From NCBI GenBank assembly GCA_016650355.1, contig JAENVX010000230.1, forward strand, positions 1 to 14,469: a stretch of 14,469 bases of DNA. The letters are read 5' to 3'. Each line of letters begins with the position of its first letter. The first letter of the stretch is position 1. The translations under genes were made by a program, and so were the position numbers. Shown one piece after another: positions 1 through 6,860 of the stretch. This stretch comes from Bacteroidia bacterium (lineage in GTDB: Bacteria > Bacteroidota > Bacteroidia > Cytophagales > Cyclobacteriaceae). The notes under the pieces are model-generated. The model was not told the DNA's origin and searched no databases. It saw only the letters and a list, made by a program, of their open reading frames with translations.

Positions 1-1003
1 GTTGCAACCTAACCTTGTTCCGTACCACAGCAGCAAGCATAGCAAAAGGATCATCGTATGGAGCTGATCTGCTCTCCAAAATTTCTGACTTTTGATCTTC
101 CCCTTCATTTAGTCTGTATCTAATATCCTTTCGGTTATCACTATAAATATATCCGCTCTTTCCATAAACCTCCATATCTTTTCTTCCCATTGGCCAATTC
201 CAAGAGGCCTCAATTATACCTTGCATCTTTGGATACTGTAGAATAATGGTGGCTTCATCCTCAACATTTGGATAACGTTCTGGCTTTATTGTTTGGGCAA
301 CAGCCATTACCGATTCAGGCTTCTTTCCGTTATTCAACCATGTAATCAGATTAGCACCATAACATCCAAAATCCATGAGCGCCCCACCACCATTTGCAAC
401 TGGATCGGTAAGCCACTCTAAAAATTCTTTACTAACACCAATTTCACTTGGCCCTTGGTGTCCGTCACGAACAACTATTTTCCGAAGCTCACCAACATCC
501 CCATTACGTACCATATCATACGTCTTATGATTAGTCGCATACCATGTTGTTTCATAATTGGTAAGAAGTTGAACATTGTGTTTTCTAACAAGAGCTTCCA
601 TTTTTTTTGCGTGTTCCAAACTCACAGCCAGGGGCTTCTCAACCATTATATGAATTCCTTTGGGCGCACAAACCTCTACAACATTCAAATGTTCATAAGT
701 AGACCCAAATGCAGAGACAGCTTCCGGCTTCGTTGCCTTTATCATGTCCTCCATGTTTTTGTAAACCAAGTCCATAGAGTAGCCGTATTTCTTGGAGTAC
801 CGAAGCGCCAGTTCTTGATTTGGTTCTACAATGCCAACTATCTCAATGTCCTTTCTATCACGTACTCTTAATATCCCATTAACATGGTCGTGTGTAAGTC
901 CAATTACACCAACTCTAAGTGGTGCTTCGTTGGTCTGTCCAACAAGAGATTCTGAAATTATGCTACAAAGCAAAAAGGCAAACAGAAATATTCTTCTTTT
1001 CAT
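1..1003 (-). CDS. Secreted Gfo/Idh/MocA-family oxidoreductase (3' end outside window)
   Basis: NAD(P)-dependent sugar or inositol-type oxidoreductase fold; substrate not predictable. The ATG at 1003 opens a frame that stays open to the left edge (334 codons), so the C-terminus is missing. Residues 1-23 look like a Sec signal peptide (MKRRIF, hydrophobic core, VGQTN), implying periplasmic export. The mature N-terminus has a Rossmann start (LRVGVIGLTHDH, about 29-40), in which the usual GxGxxG glycine pattern is altered to GxxGLTHDH. The family EKP motif is at 122-124 (VEKPLAV), and a C-terminal-domain motif GGGALMDFGCYG lies at about 205-216, as in Gfo/Idh/MocA proteins. It lies 52 bp after the dihydroorotase-like gene on the same strand, so co-transcription is possible. 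Exported members of this family usually act on glycans or glycosides in Bacteroidota, some as redox-neutral glycosidases; a role here is inference. Confidence 0.88.
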   Translation of the reverse strand, partial: MKRRIFLFAFLLCSIISESLVGQTNEAPLRVGVIGLTHDHVNGILRVRDRKDIEIVGIVEPNQELALRYSKKYGYSMDLVYKNMEDMIKATKPEAVSAFGSTYEHLNVVEVCAPKGIHIMVEKPLAVSLEHAKKMEALVRKHNVQLLTNYETTWYATNHKTYDMVRNGDVGELRKIVVRDGHQGPSEIGVSKEFLEWLTDPVANGGGALMDFGCYGANLITWLNNGKKPESVMAVAQTIKPERYPNVEDEATIILQYPKMQGIIEASWNWPMGRKDMEVYGKSGYIYSDNRKDIRYRLNEGEDQKSEILESRSAPYDDPFAMLAAVVRNKVRLQ

Positions 1004-1055
1004 AGAATTTACAATTCGTACATCAACAGTAGAGCGGTTATCCTTAGTGCAATCC

Positions 1056-2318
1056 TCAATCTTCAACCTTTGCCTTTCCATTGTTAAAGGTGGCAATCGC
1101 TCTGCCCTTTATAGTCTTTCCAAGCCAAGGTGAGTTCCTCGACTTTGAATAATTGGTGCTTTTGTCAAATGTCCATTTTGCATTCGGATCGAAGAGGGTC
1201 AGGCAGGCCTTTTCATCGACCTCAATTTTTGGAATTTCCTGCTTTAGCAGCTTACGAGGAGCCGTGGTAATTTTTTCAATCAGAAGATCCATCTCAACCC
1301 ATTTGGAAAGCGTACTAAGCTGAGATGCGAAAGTCTGCAGATTTATCATTCCAAAATCCGATAAGTCAAACTCTAAAAATTTACTCTCATCATCTTGTGG
1401 AACATGACCTGATATCAACACATCAATGGTTCCATCATTCAACCCTTTGATCAATGCTTCATTATCTGCTTTCTCGCGTAACGGAGGATTTACTTTGTAA
1501 TTGGTGTCAAAGTCCATGAGCAAACTATCGTCCAACAAGGCTTGGTATCCCGTGATGTCACAACTTACGTTTAATCCTCTTTTCTTTGCTGCTTTAACAA
1601 GCTCAACTGTTTTTGCAGTAGATATTTTAGAGAAATGCAATCGGCCACCTGAATAATTCAATAGTTCAAGGTTTTTACTCACCGCCACTTCCTCAGCTAT
1701 GCGTGGCATCCCTTTCAACCCCAACATGGTGCTATTGATACCCTCGTGCATCTGCCCAAACATATTTAGCCAGTTGTCTTCCGGATGATCGATGAGGAGG
1801 CCGTCAAATTTTTGCAGATACTGCAGTGACTTCAAAAAAATATCTGTATGCCAAACCGACTTAAGTCCATCCGTAAATCCAACTGCGCCTGATTCAAAGA
1901 GGTCAATCATCTCCGTCAACTCTTCACCTTTATTATCCTTCGTAACAGCCGCCAACGCATGAATCTTTACAAGACGATTCTCGTTACCCTGCGTGATGTA
2001 ACTTATTTCATTTTTAGTTTGTACCGTAGGATAGGTATTGGGTAGGATGGCAACGTCTGTAAACCCACCAGCAGCAGCTGCCTTCGTAAGGGAAGAAAGA
2101 TCTTCCTTGTGTTCAAGTCCTGGGTCACCCACGTAGGCACCCAAATCAAACCATCCGATGGAGAGGAACATTCCCTCGGCTTCAATTATTTTATCTGCGG
2201 TGTAATTTTTATCTCCTATCTCAGCAATGCGTCCATTGTTGATTAAAACATTTTTTTTCTTGTTGTGGAAGGGATTTCCTTTATTAATTATCGTAGCAGA
2301 TTGGAGGAGTATTTTCAT
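1056..2318 (-). CDS. Dihydroorotase-like protein, probably non-catalytic (degenerate metal site)
   Basis: A 420-residue amidohydrolase-fold protein with class I dihydroorotase architecture: an N-terminal beta segment (MKILLQSATI), a TIM barrel, and a C-terminal beta segment with PWLGKTIKGR (397-406). Several family positions remain: D58, P66-G67, LPNT at 92-95, DHPED around H178, and NPPLR at 277-281. The metal site is largely lost. The HxH after the first strand (normally DxHxHxREPG) reads DLGAYVGDPG (58-67), so both histidines and the substrate arginine are replaced. The histidine normally before (V/I)ST is K231 (SKIST). The catalytic aspartate of the usual TDHAPH reads SGHVPQ (303-308), so D becomes G304. 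I infer it does not hydrolyse dihydroorotate and may be structural, like known inactive dihydroorotase homologues that assemble with aspartate transcarbamoylase. It starts 4 bp after the BatA-domain gene stop. An automatic pyrC label would mislead. Confidence 0.88.
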   Translation of the reverse strand: MKILLQSATIINKGNPFHNKKKNVLINNGRIAEIGDKNYTADKIIEAEGMFLSIGWFDLGAYVGDPGLEHKEDLSSLTKAAAAGGFTDVAILPNTYPTVQTKNEISYITQGNENRLVKIHALAAVTKDNKGEELTEMIDLFESGAVGFTDGLKSVWHTDIFLKSLQYLQKFDGLLIDHPEDNWLNMFGQMHEGINSTMLGLKGMPRIAEEVAVSKNLELLNYSGGRLHFSKISTAKTVELVKAAKKRGLNVSCDITGYQALLDDSLLMDFDTNYKVNPPLREKADNEALIKGLNDGTIDVLISGHVPQDDESKFLEFDLSDFGMINLQTFASQLSTLSKWVEMDLLIEKITTAPRKLLKQEIPKIEVDEKACLTLFDPNAKWTFDKSTNYSKSRNSPWLGKTIKGRAIATFNNGKAKVED

Positions 2319-2322
2319 TCTT

Positions 2323-4299
2323 CTATTTTAAAAATCTGATCAAAAGAACTTCTGCCAAGAGAAAGCACAACGCAAGTACGATGGCATACTTCCATAGTGG
2401 CGTACCCAAATATCTCTCTTTTATTGCGTTACTAAAAGCCTCCACAGAAGAAGCCTGAAAAAGAGAAACATTATTTCCGTTTCCAAGTAATTCCATAATC
2501 TGCTCTTCAGTATATTGATCCAGCGATGATTCGGTTTTGTCCAGATTAAAAGCAAACAAATCTAATGTATCGCGTTGAAAAATCGCCCTATAAAATCCTG
2601 GATTGATTGCAAATTTTGGTATTTCCATAATTAATTGATCATTCAGCTTACGCTGAGTGGGCACAATCTCTTGTTGTCCAATTAACTTAACCGGTTCTTC
2701 CCCGATCAGGCTGTCGGCCCGCAAACTTATCAAGCTTTCGCTTGTATGATAGTAGGTCATGTTTTCATCCCGCCTGCTGCTTGCTGCAATCCGATACATG
2801 ACTGGTACGAAGATAGCCTGATTATAAAAATCTGTAAATTCCTTTTCCAGTGGGCATGCCATAATGAAAACGTTGCCATCCCTGGACAGAAAGGGCTGGC
2901 CATTTTTAAACTTCAGAATGGCTGATGGGTCATTTCCCCAATCCAGTACCTTAGAAGCCCTGGGCATTGCCAATGAAATTGACTTCTCTTCAAACACATT
3001 AGCAAAAAAAGGATTTAGAAAATCAGGTCTGTCCAACTCCGTTAATTCAGTGCTGTCAATCTTTGAAAGTGATGCCCGCCCCAGAAGAGCTTGATACGAT
3101 AGAACGTCAGGAGAATTACCAGATATCAGTAGCAATTGAACATGATCACCTCTACTGCCAAGCGATGCACTTAGTCCACCATCAAGTTTATTAACACCAT
3201 TCACAACCACAAGATCGGCCTGCGCCAGCATACTGTAATCAACATTACTTGCATCAAAGCTTTTGAATGTAAACAGGCTGTTGTTGCCATACACACGTTG
3301 AACGGAGTTGGAGGTTGCCTTCTCTCTTATTTCTACCACTCTTATTTTGGCTGAGAAGTTTAGTGCCAGAAAGAATTCGTTATCAAAACTGACTGGAAAA
3401 TCGCTGAACGTGATGGCGGCTTCATTTAAACCAGAAAGACCAGAAGTCAAATCAAAACTGGTTTCAGCCACACTGTTAGGTTCAATATCAATGGCAGCCG
3501 TTGCTGACTGAATACCGTTGATGGAAAGTTTAGTTATCAGTCCTTCCTTCTTTGCTGCCCCCGTATTTTTCAAGCGAAGCTTTATCGCATTTTTCTCTCC
3601 ACCTATTGAAAAAGGATTGTCCAAAAAGACGGTATCTACAAAAACATTTGCTGATTGATTGAAGACGATTGGAATCATGTGCCATTGATTGGCTGAATCG
3701 ATTGCTGAATCTTCATTACCAAAAGTAGATTTCTGAAAATCCGAAATCCAAAATATATCGTTACCCATAGGTTCTCCCATTCTTCGCGTCACCTCGTTAA
3801 ATGTTCGGCTAATGGGTGACAAGCGAGTCTGTGCCAACAGATCTTCTACCTCGGTTTTCGATTTAAAGGTATTGGAGAATGGCGCAAAGTCATTCGTTAT
3901 AAACTTATAGCGGGTATCATCAGGAAAGAGGTTTACAATTTCTTTTGCAAATCCAACTCCCGCATCCAATGCTCGTACTTTATCTTCTACTTGAGCCGAC
4001 ATACTATACGAATTATCTAGATAGATAACCATATTCTTTCCACTTGTCATTTGTTCGCTAGCGGGTAGAAAAGGCTGCGCGAAAGCAAGAACCAGAAAGA
4101 GAAGAAATAGTAGGCGTGAAGCTAGTACAAGGTATTTCTTAAGCTTTCGCTTTTGGGTGGTCTCCTCTTTTACTTGTTTTAGGAGCCGGGTGTTGGAAAA
4201 ATAAATACGGGTGGTCTTTCTAAAATTGAAGAGATGAATGATGATTGGGATAGAAAGAGCTGAAAGTGCCCAAAGAAACTGAGGGAAAACAAAATTCAT
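2323..4299 (-). CDS. BatA-domain / von Willebrand A membrane protein
   Basis: A protein of 658 residues from the chosen start. Residues 1-80 form the BatA (aerotolerance regulator N-terminal) domain: MNFVFPQFLWAL, a first membrane helix with IPIIIHLFNFRK (about 17-28), a cytosolic basic stretch, and a second helix (about 57-75) ending AQPFLPA. A von Willebrand A-like domain follows, with a MIDAS DxSxS (D95, S97, S99 in YLDNSYSM). Further on there is a beta-rich CARDB-like stretch, then an alpha/beta region (ADLVVVNGV), and a C-terminal membrane helix near 635-655 before the final RFLK. The frame extends 32 codons further upstream to 4395, but BatA proteins begin at this MxFxxPxFLW motif, so 4299 is preferred. 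It is an inner-membrane protein with a periplasmic VWA domain; function unknown, though family members are linked to stress or envelope processes. Four bp separate it from the dihydroorotase-like gene. Confidence 0.87.
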   Translation of the reverse strand: MNFVFPQFLWALSALSIPIIIHLFNFRKTTRIYFSNTRLLKQVKEETTQKRKLKKYLVLASRLLFLLFLVLAFAQPFLPASEQMTSGKNMVIYLDNSYSMSAQVEDKVRALDAGVGFAKEIVNLFPDDTRYKFITNDFAPFSNTFKSKTEVEDLLAQTRLSPISRTFNEVTRRMGEPMGNDIFWISDFQKSTFGNEDSAIDSANQWHMIPIVFNQSANVFVDTVFLDNPFSIGGEKNAIKLRLKNTGAAKKEGLITKLSINGIQSATAAIDIEPNSVAETSFDLTSGLSGLNEAAITFSDFPVSFDNEFFLALNFSAKIRVVEIREKATSNSVQRVYGNNSLFTFKSFDASNVDYSMLAQADLVVVNGVNKLDGGLSASLGSRGDHVQLLLISGNSPDVLSYQALLGRASLSKIDSTELTELDRPDFLNPFFANVFEEKSISLAMPRASKVLDWGNDPSAILKFKNGQPFLSRDGNVFIMACPLEKEFTDFYNQAIFVPVMYRIAASSRRDENMTYYHTSESLISLRADSLIGEEPVKLIGQQEIVPTQRKLNDQLIMEIPKFAINPGFYRAIFQRDTLDLFAFNLDKTESSLDQYTEEQIMELLGNGNNVSLFQASSVEAFSNAIKERYLGTPLWKYAIVLALCFLLAEVLLIRFLK

Positions 4300-4420
4300 T
4301 CGTGCAAATCTAATCCGGTTTAACGGATTAATGCCCCATTTGGATTGTATTTTTTGATGAATGGATGGGGTCATCAGAGCCGAATACACCATCAACCAAA
4401 AAAAATAAAGATTAGAAAAT

Positions 4421-4446
4421 AAAAAAGGCCACCGACAGGCAGCCTT
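4421..4446 (-). terminator. Rho-independent terminator after the ssb-like gene
   Basis: Read on the minus strand this is AAGGC, then an inner CC/GG pair around TGTC, then GCCTT followed directly by a T run (plus-strand A run 4421-4426). The arms are 4425-4429 and 4442-4446. It lies 24 bp beyond the SSB stop codon and separates that gene from the BatA gene. The hairpin and T tract are visible in the sequence; activity is inferred. Confidence 0.75.
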
Positions 4447-4470
4447 ATTAATCCTAAAATGACAATGATA

Positions 4471-4809
4471 TTAGCTTTGCTTACTGCCCAGCATAAGGAA
4501 GTCGTTGACATTTATCTCTGTCACGTATTTCTTCTCGCCTTTGTCCGTCTCATACGCACGATGGATGAGTTTTCCCTCCACGGCAACCTCAGCTCCTTTC
4601 TTGAGGTATTTGCTTGCAACGTCCGCAAGCTTACCCCAAATCACAATGTTGTGCCATTGCGTATCCTCTACTTTTTCTCCCTTTTGATTTTTGTAGGAGT
4701 CTGAGGTGGCAATTGAAAAAGATGCCTTTTGGTTTTTGCCAAAAGTCTTCACTTCAGGGTCTTTGCCCAGTCTTCCAATCAGGTTCACGCTGTTTCTTAA
4801 GCTTTTCAT
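4471..4809 (-). CDS. ssb: Short single-stranded DNA-binding protein, no acidic tail
   Basis: OB-fold SSB of 112 residues from ATG at 4809 (MKSLRNSVNLIGRLGKDPEV), the usual beginning for this family. The frame is open upstream to 4851, but those residues do not resemble SSB. Diagnostic features are NLIGRLGKDPEVK (9-21), SFSIATSDSY (30-39), TQWHNIVIWGK (50-60) with W52 and W58 as likely base-stacking residues, and YLKKGAEVAVEGKL (68-81). The protein stops right after the OB fold (FLMLGSKQS). It has no glycine/proline-rich linker and no acidic D-D-x-P-F tip, which in housekeeping SSB recruits replication and repair partners. It is therefore probably an accessory SSB paralogue; as I recall, Bacteroidota commonly carry such short forms. 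It appears monocistronic, with a terminator 24 bp downstream. Confidence 0.93.
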   Translation of the reverse strand: MKSLRNSVNLIGRLGKDPEVKTFGKNQKASFSIATSDSYKNQKGEKVEDTQWHNIVIWGKLADVASKYLKKGAEVAVEGKLIHRAYETDKGEKKYVTEINVNDFLMLGSKQS

Positions 4810-4870
4810 AATAATAGTGTTTAAATTGTTTAACATTTTTTCTCCAACCACTTTGTTGCGATTGGTGATA

Positions 4871-4878
4871 CAAAGGTG
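4871..4878 (-). promoter_or_regulatory. Possible Bacteroidota -7 element for the ssb-like gene
   Basis: On the minus strand this reads CACCTTTG followed by TAT, one mismatch from the Bacteroidota -7 consensus TAnnTTTG. It lies about 60 bp upstream of the chosen ATG. The same ACCTTTGTAT string precedes the SemiSWEET gene. No convincing -33 TTG element is seen at the expected distance, so this is tentative. Confidence 0.3.
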
Positions 4879-4930
4879 GCGGACGAAAAAGGCCTCAGTC
4901 GTTTATTAATCAGTTACTTTCGGTTATATT

Positions 4931-4950
4931 CGTTTGTAAACGTTTGTAAA
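4931..4950 (+). repeat. Perfect tandem decamer with embedded palindrome at a start codon
   Basis: CGTTTGTAAA occurs twice in direct succession; the last A is the first base of the zinc-ribbon gene's ATG. Across the junction the sequence also forms the inverted repeat CGTTT-GT-AAACG (4931-4942). Its position would suit an operator, or a promoter that yields a very short or leaderless mRNA. The repeat is seen directly; the regulatory role is inferred. Confidence 0.6.
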
Positions 4951-5339
4951 TGGAAGCAAAACCTGCGAAAAAGGCAGAAATTGAACAAAAAGTATGCTTA
5001 GAGTGCGGTGGTAAAATTATTGGTAGAGCCGACAAAAAATTTTGTTCCGATCAATGTCGCGTTATGCACAACAATCGCCTTAACAGTAATGAGACGAATT
5101 TTATGCGAAACGTAAACAATGTTTTACGCAAAAATCGCAGGATATTGATCGATCTTAATACGACAGGAAAATCCAGGGTATCGCGTGAGAAACTTAATGA
5201 GAAAGGATTTGACTTTAGTTTATTTACGAGTACCTATGTCACCAAAGAGGGGTCATTGTATCACTATTGTTATGAACAGGGATACTTGCAGGTGGACAAG
5301 AATTGGTATTTGTTAGTAGTGAAAAAAGAAACACTTTAG
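4950..5339 (+). CDS. Small C4 zinc-ribbon protein, conserved hypothetical
   Basis: A 129-residue protein. A treble-clef or zinc-ribbon site near the N-terminus is formed by C16-L-E-C19 and C32-S-D-Q-C36 (KFCSDQCR), the latter resembling the C-terminal knuckle of other small zinc-ribbon proteins. The remainder is a basic helix (NNVLRKNRRILIDL, about 56-69) and a beta-rich end (FTSTYVTKEGSLYHYCYEQGYLQVDKNW). I recognise this layout as a common Bacteroidota hypothetical protein but know no established function; the basic helix plus zinc site suggests nucleic-acid or protein binding. The start is directly adjacent to a perfect tandem decamer. The nearest minus-strand gene, the SSB, is divergent about 140 bp away. 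The gene lies 83 bp upstream of the HNH-like gene on the same strand. Confidence 0.82.
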   Translation: MEAKPAKKAEIEQKVCLECGGKIIGRADKKFCSDQCRVMHNNRLNSNETNFMRNVNNVLRKNRRILIDLNTTGKSRVSREKLNEKGFDFSLFTSTYVTKEGSLYHYCYEQGYLQVDKNWYLLVVKKETL

Positions 5340-5422
5340 TCCTTAAATAGTTAGAAACAAGAATAGATTCTATAAGAGATAAGAAAATTACCAGACAGAA
5401 TAGTATAACAAAAGCCGTTAAA

Positions 5423-6007
5423 ATGAAAAAGAAGAAATCGAGAACTAAAAGACAAAGATCGCGGATCAAAAAAACTCCCGAAGTAAAAAAAATAAAATTT
5501 GCTGAAAATGAAAAAATTGCGCGGCTGCCTGTTCGCAAAACGCCAAGAGGTCATCGCTTCGCCATTACTAATTATGGAAGGACAATCAGCTACACGACAG
5601 TTCCCGAAGAAGGATATATTTTAAAGCCCGGTCGAATTAGAAAATATTTTGGAGTTTCAATTGGCAGAAAAACTTTCCTTGTTCACCGGCTGGTGGCAAT
5701 CGAATTCGTAAGGCAGTACAAAACAGATCAACGTTCGGTTATTCACAAGGACTATAATAACGCGAACAATTACTTTGAAAACCTGAAGTGGGTAAACCGG
5801 GCTGATCAGGAGAAGCACGTGCGTTCAAATCCGTCAGCAAAAAAAATTGGGAACCAAAAATTGACAGAAGATCGGGTGCGCATAATAAAACGGAAGCTAT
5901 TGAATGGGAAAACGAGACTAAAAATGATAGGCAAACAATTCGGGGTATCTGACATGCAGATTCATAGAATAAAAACAGGAGAAAACTGGGGGCATGTAAA
6001 AATCTAG
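5423..6007 (+). CDS. HNH endonuclease-like protein with C-terminal helix-turn-helix
   Basis: A protein of 194 residues. The first 25 are extremely basic (14 Lys or Arg), consistent with DNA binding. Residues about 44-85 (HRFAITNYGRTISY and onwards) resemble the NUMOD4-type domain that precedes HNH modules. The HNH_3-like core is LVHRLVAIEFV (86-96, H88) followed by VIHKDYNNANNYFENLKWVN (106-125), matching the family pattern HxDxNxxNNxxxNLxW, with H108, D110 and N112/N115/N116 as metal and catalytic candidates. Residues about 147-187 (KLTEDRVRIIKRKLL, then IGKQFGVSDMQIHRIKTG) form a helix-turn-helix like those of phage-type HNH nucleases. It is probably a DNA-nicking or homing-type nuclease, perhaps of mobile origin. 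No intron, intein, terminase or other phage gene is seen beside it, and it is the only plausible mobile-type ORF here. Confidence 0.75.
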   Translation: MKKKKSRTKRQRSRIKKTPEVKKIKFAENEKIARLPVRKTPRGHRFAITNYGRTISYTTVPEEGYILKPGRIRKYFGVSIGRKTFLVHRLVAIEFVRQYKTDQRSVIHKDYNNANNYFENLKWVNRADQEKHVRSNPSAKKIGNQKLTEDRVRIIKRKLLNGKTRLKMIGKQFGVSDMQIHRIKTGENWGHVKI

Positions 6008-6094
6008 AACCGTGTTGCTAATATTTGAGTCAGTAATTTGTACCCATCATCCTCGATCTAAATCAATATCATTACCATTAATTTTTAACACCAC

Positions 6095-6847
6095 ATGAAC
6101 AATTGGTCATTAAAGGGTAAAAAAGCTTTAGTAACTGGTGGCACCAAAGGAATTGGGCTTGCCATCGTGAAAGAGTTTCTGGAATTGGGTGCTGATGTTT
6201 TAGTAGTCGCCCGTGACACCAAATCCATTCAGGGCAAACTAAAAAATTCCGCACATTTGTTTGTCCTAGACGGTGACGTAACCAATGCAGCCTTTCGGAA
6301 GTCCTTGATCCAAAAGACAACTGAAAACTGGGGAAAGTTAGATGTTCTCGTGAATAATGTCGGAACAAACCTGCGCAAAAGATTTGTTGAATACACAGAA
6401 GAGGAATATCGCCAGCTTTTCGAAACCAACTTATTTAGTCTTACTGAAATCACAAAACTCGCATTTCCACTTTTGCAGAATTCAGGAAAAGCCAGTGTGA
6501 TTAACATGGCCTCTGTTGCTGGTACATTTGATGTACTCACCGGCCCTCCATATGGAATGACAAAGGCTGCTATCATCCAACTTACACATCATCTTGCTGT
6601 AGAATGGGCTTCATTTAATATTCGCGTCAACGCCATTTCACCCTGGTATATCGAAACGCCATTGACTGCCCCCATAATGACCAACGTAGAGCGAATGAAA
6701 AAAATAATTGATAGAACTCCGCTTGGTAGAGTTGGCCAACCTGAGGAAGTTGCAAGTTTGGCTGCCTACCTGGCCATGGACAGTGCAAGTTATATCACGG
6801 GCCAAAATATTATGGTCGATGGTGGTATGTCAGTGAAAGGACTCTAA
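6095..6847 (+). CDS. SDR-family oxidoreductase (tropinone-reductase/gluconate 5-dehydrogenase-like)
   Basis: A classical short-chain dehydrogenase of 250 residues, the usual length. It shows the dinucleotide motif TGGTKGIG (14-21), the NNVG motif (87-90), and a catalytic tetrad N112, S140, Y153, K157 (YGMTK). R40 at the end of the second strand (VLVVAR) suggests NADP(H) preference, which is inference. The C-terminus (ITGQNIMVDGGMSVKGL) is typical and complete. It is the first gene of a five-gene plus-strand operon; the next gene begins 13 bp after its stop. It probably oxidises or reduces one carbonyl/hydroxyl of the pathway's sugar or sugar acid. The exact substrate cannot be read from sequence. 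No clear -33/-7 promoter was found in the 87 bp upstream. Confidence 0.93.
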   Translation: MNNWSLKGKKALVTGGTKGIGLAIVKEFLELGADVLVVARDTKSIQGKLKNSAHLFVLDGDVTNAAFRKSLIQKTTENWGKLDVLVNNVGTNLRKRFVEYTEEEYRQLFETNLFSLTEITKLAFPLLQNSGKASVINMASVAGTFDVLTGPPYGMTKAAIIQLTHHLAVEWASFNIRVNAISPWYIETPLTAPIMTNVERMKKIIDRTPLGRVGQPEEVASLAAYLAMDSASYITGQNIMVDGGMSVKGL

Positions 6848-6860
6848 GCATGACTCGAAT

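Noticed and set aside
455..1133. Two plus-strand open frames (455-871 and 831-1133).
   Set aside because: They lie antisense to the Gfo/Idh/MocA and dihydroorotase-like genes, whose protein motifs are clear, and their own translations resemble nothing.
2251..2258. Run of eight A (coding strand) in the dihydroorotase-like gene as a phase-variation tract.
   Set aside because: It encodes an ordinary lysine-rich loop in an intact frame; Bacteroidota AT-rich genes often contain such runs, and nothing else suggests phase variation.
4300..4395. Longer N-terminus for the BatA-domain protein (start at 4395).
   Set aside because: The extra 32 residues lack family resemblance, while BatA domains begin at the MNFVFPQFLW methionine; the longer form would put polar sequence ahead of the first membrane helix.
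6015..6042. TTG and TAATTTG strings upstream of the sugar operon as a -33/-7 promoter pair.
   Set aside because: The -7 string lacks one base of the TAnnTTTG spacing and the pair could not be made to fit the consensus, so no promoter is annotated.
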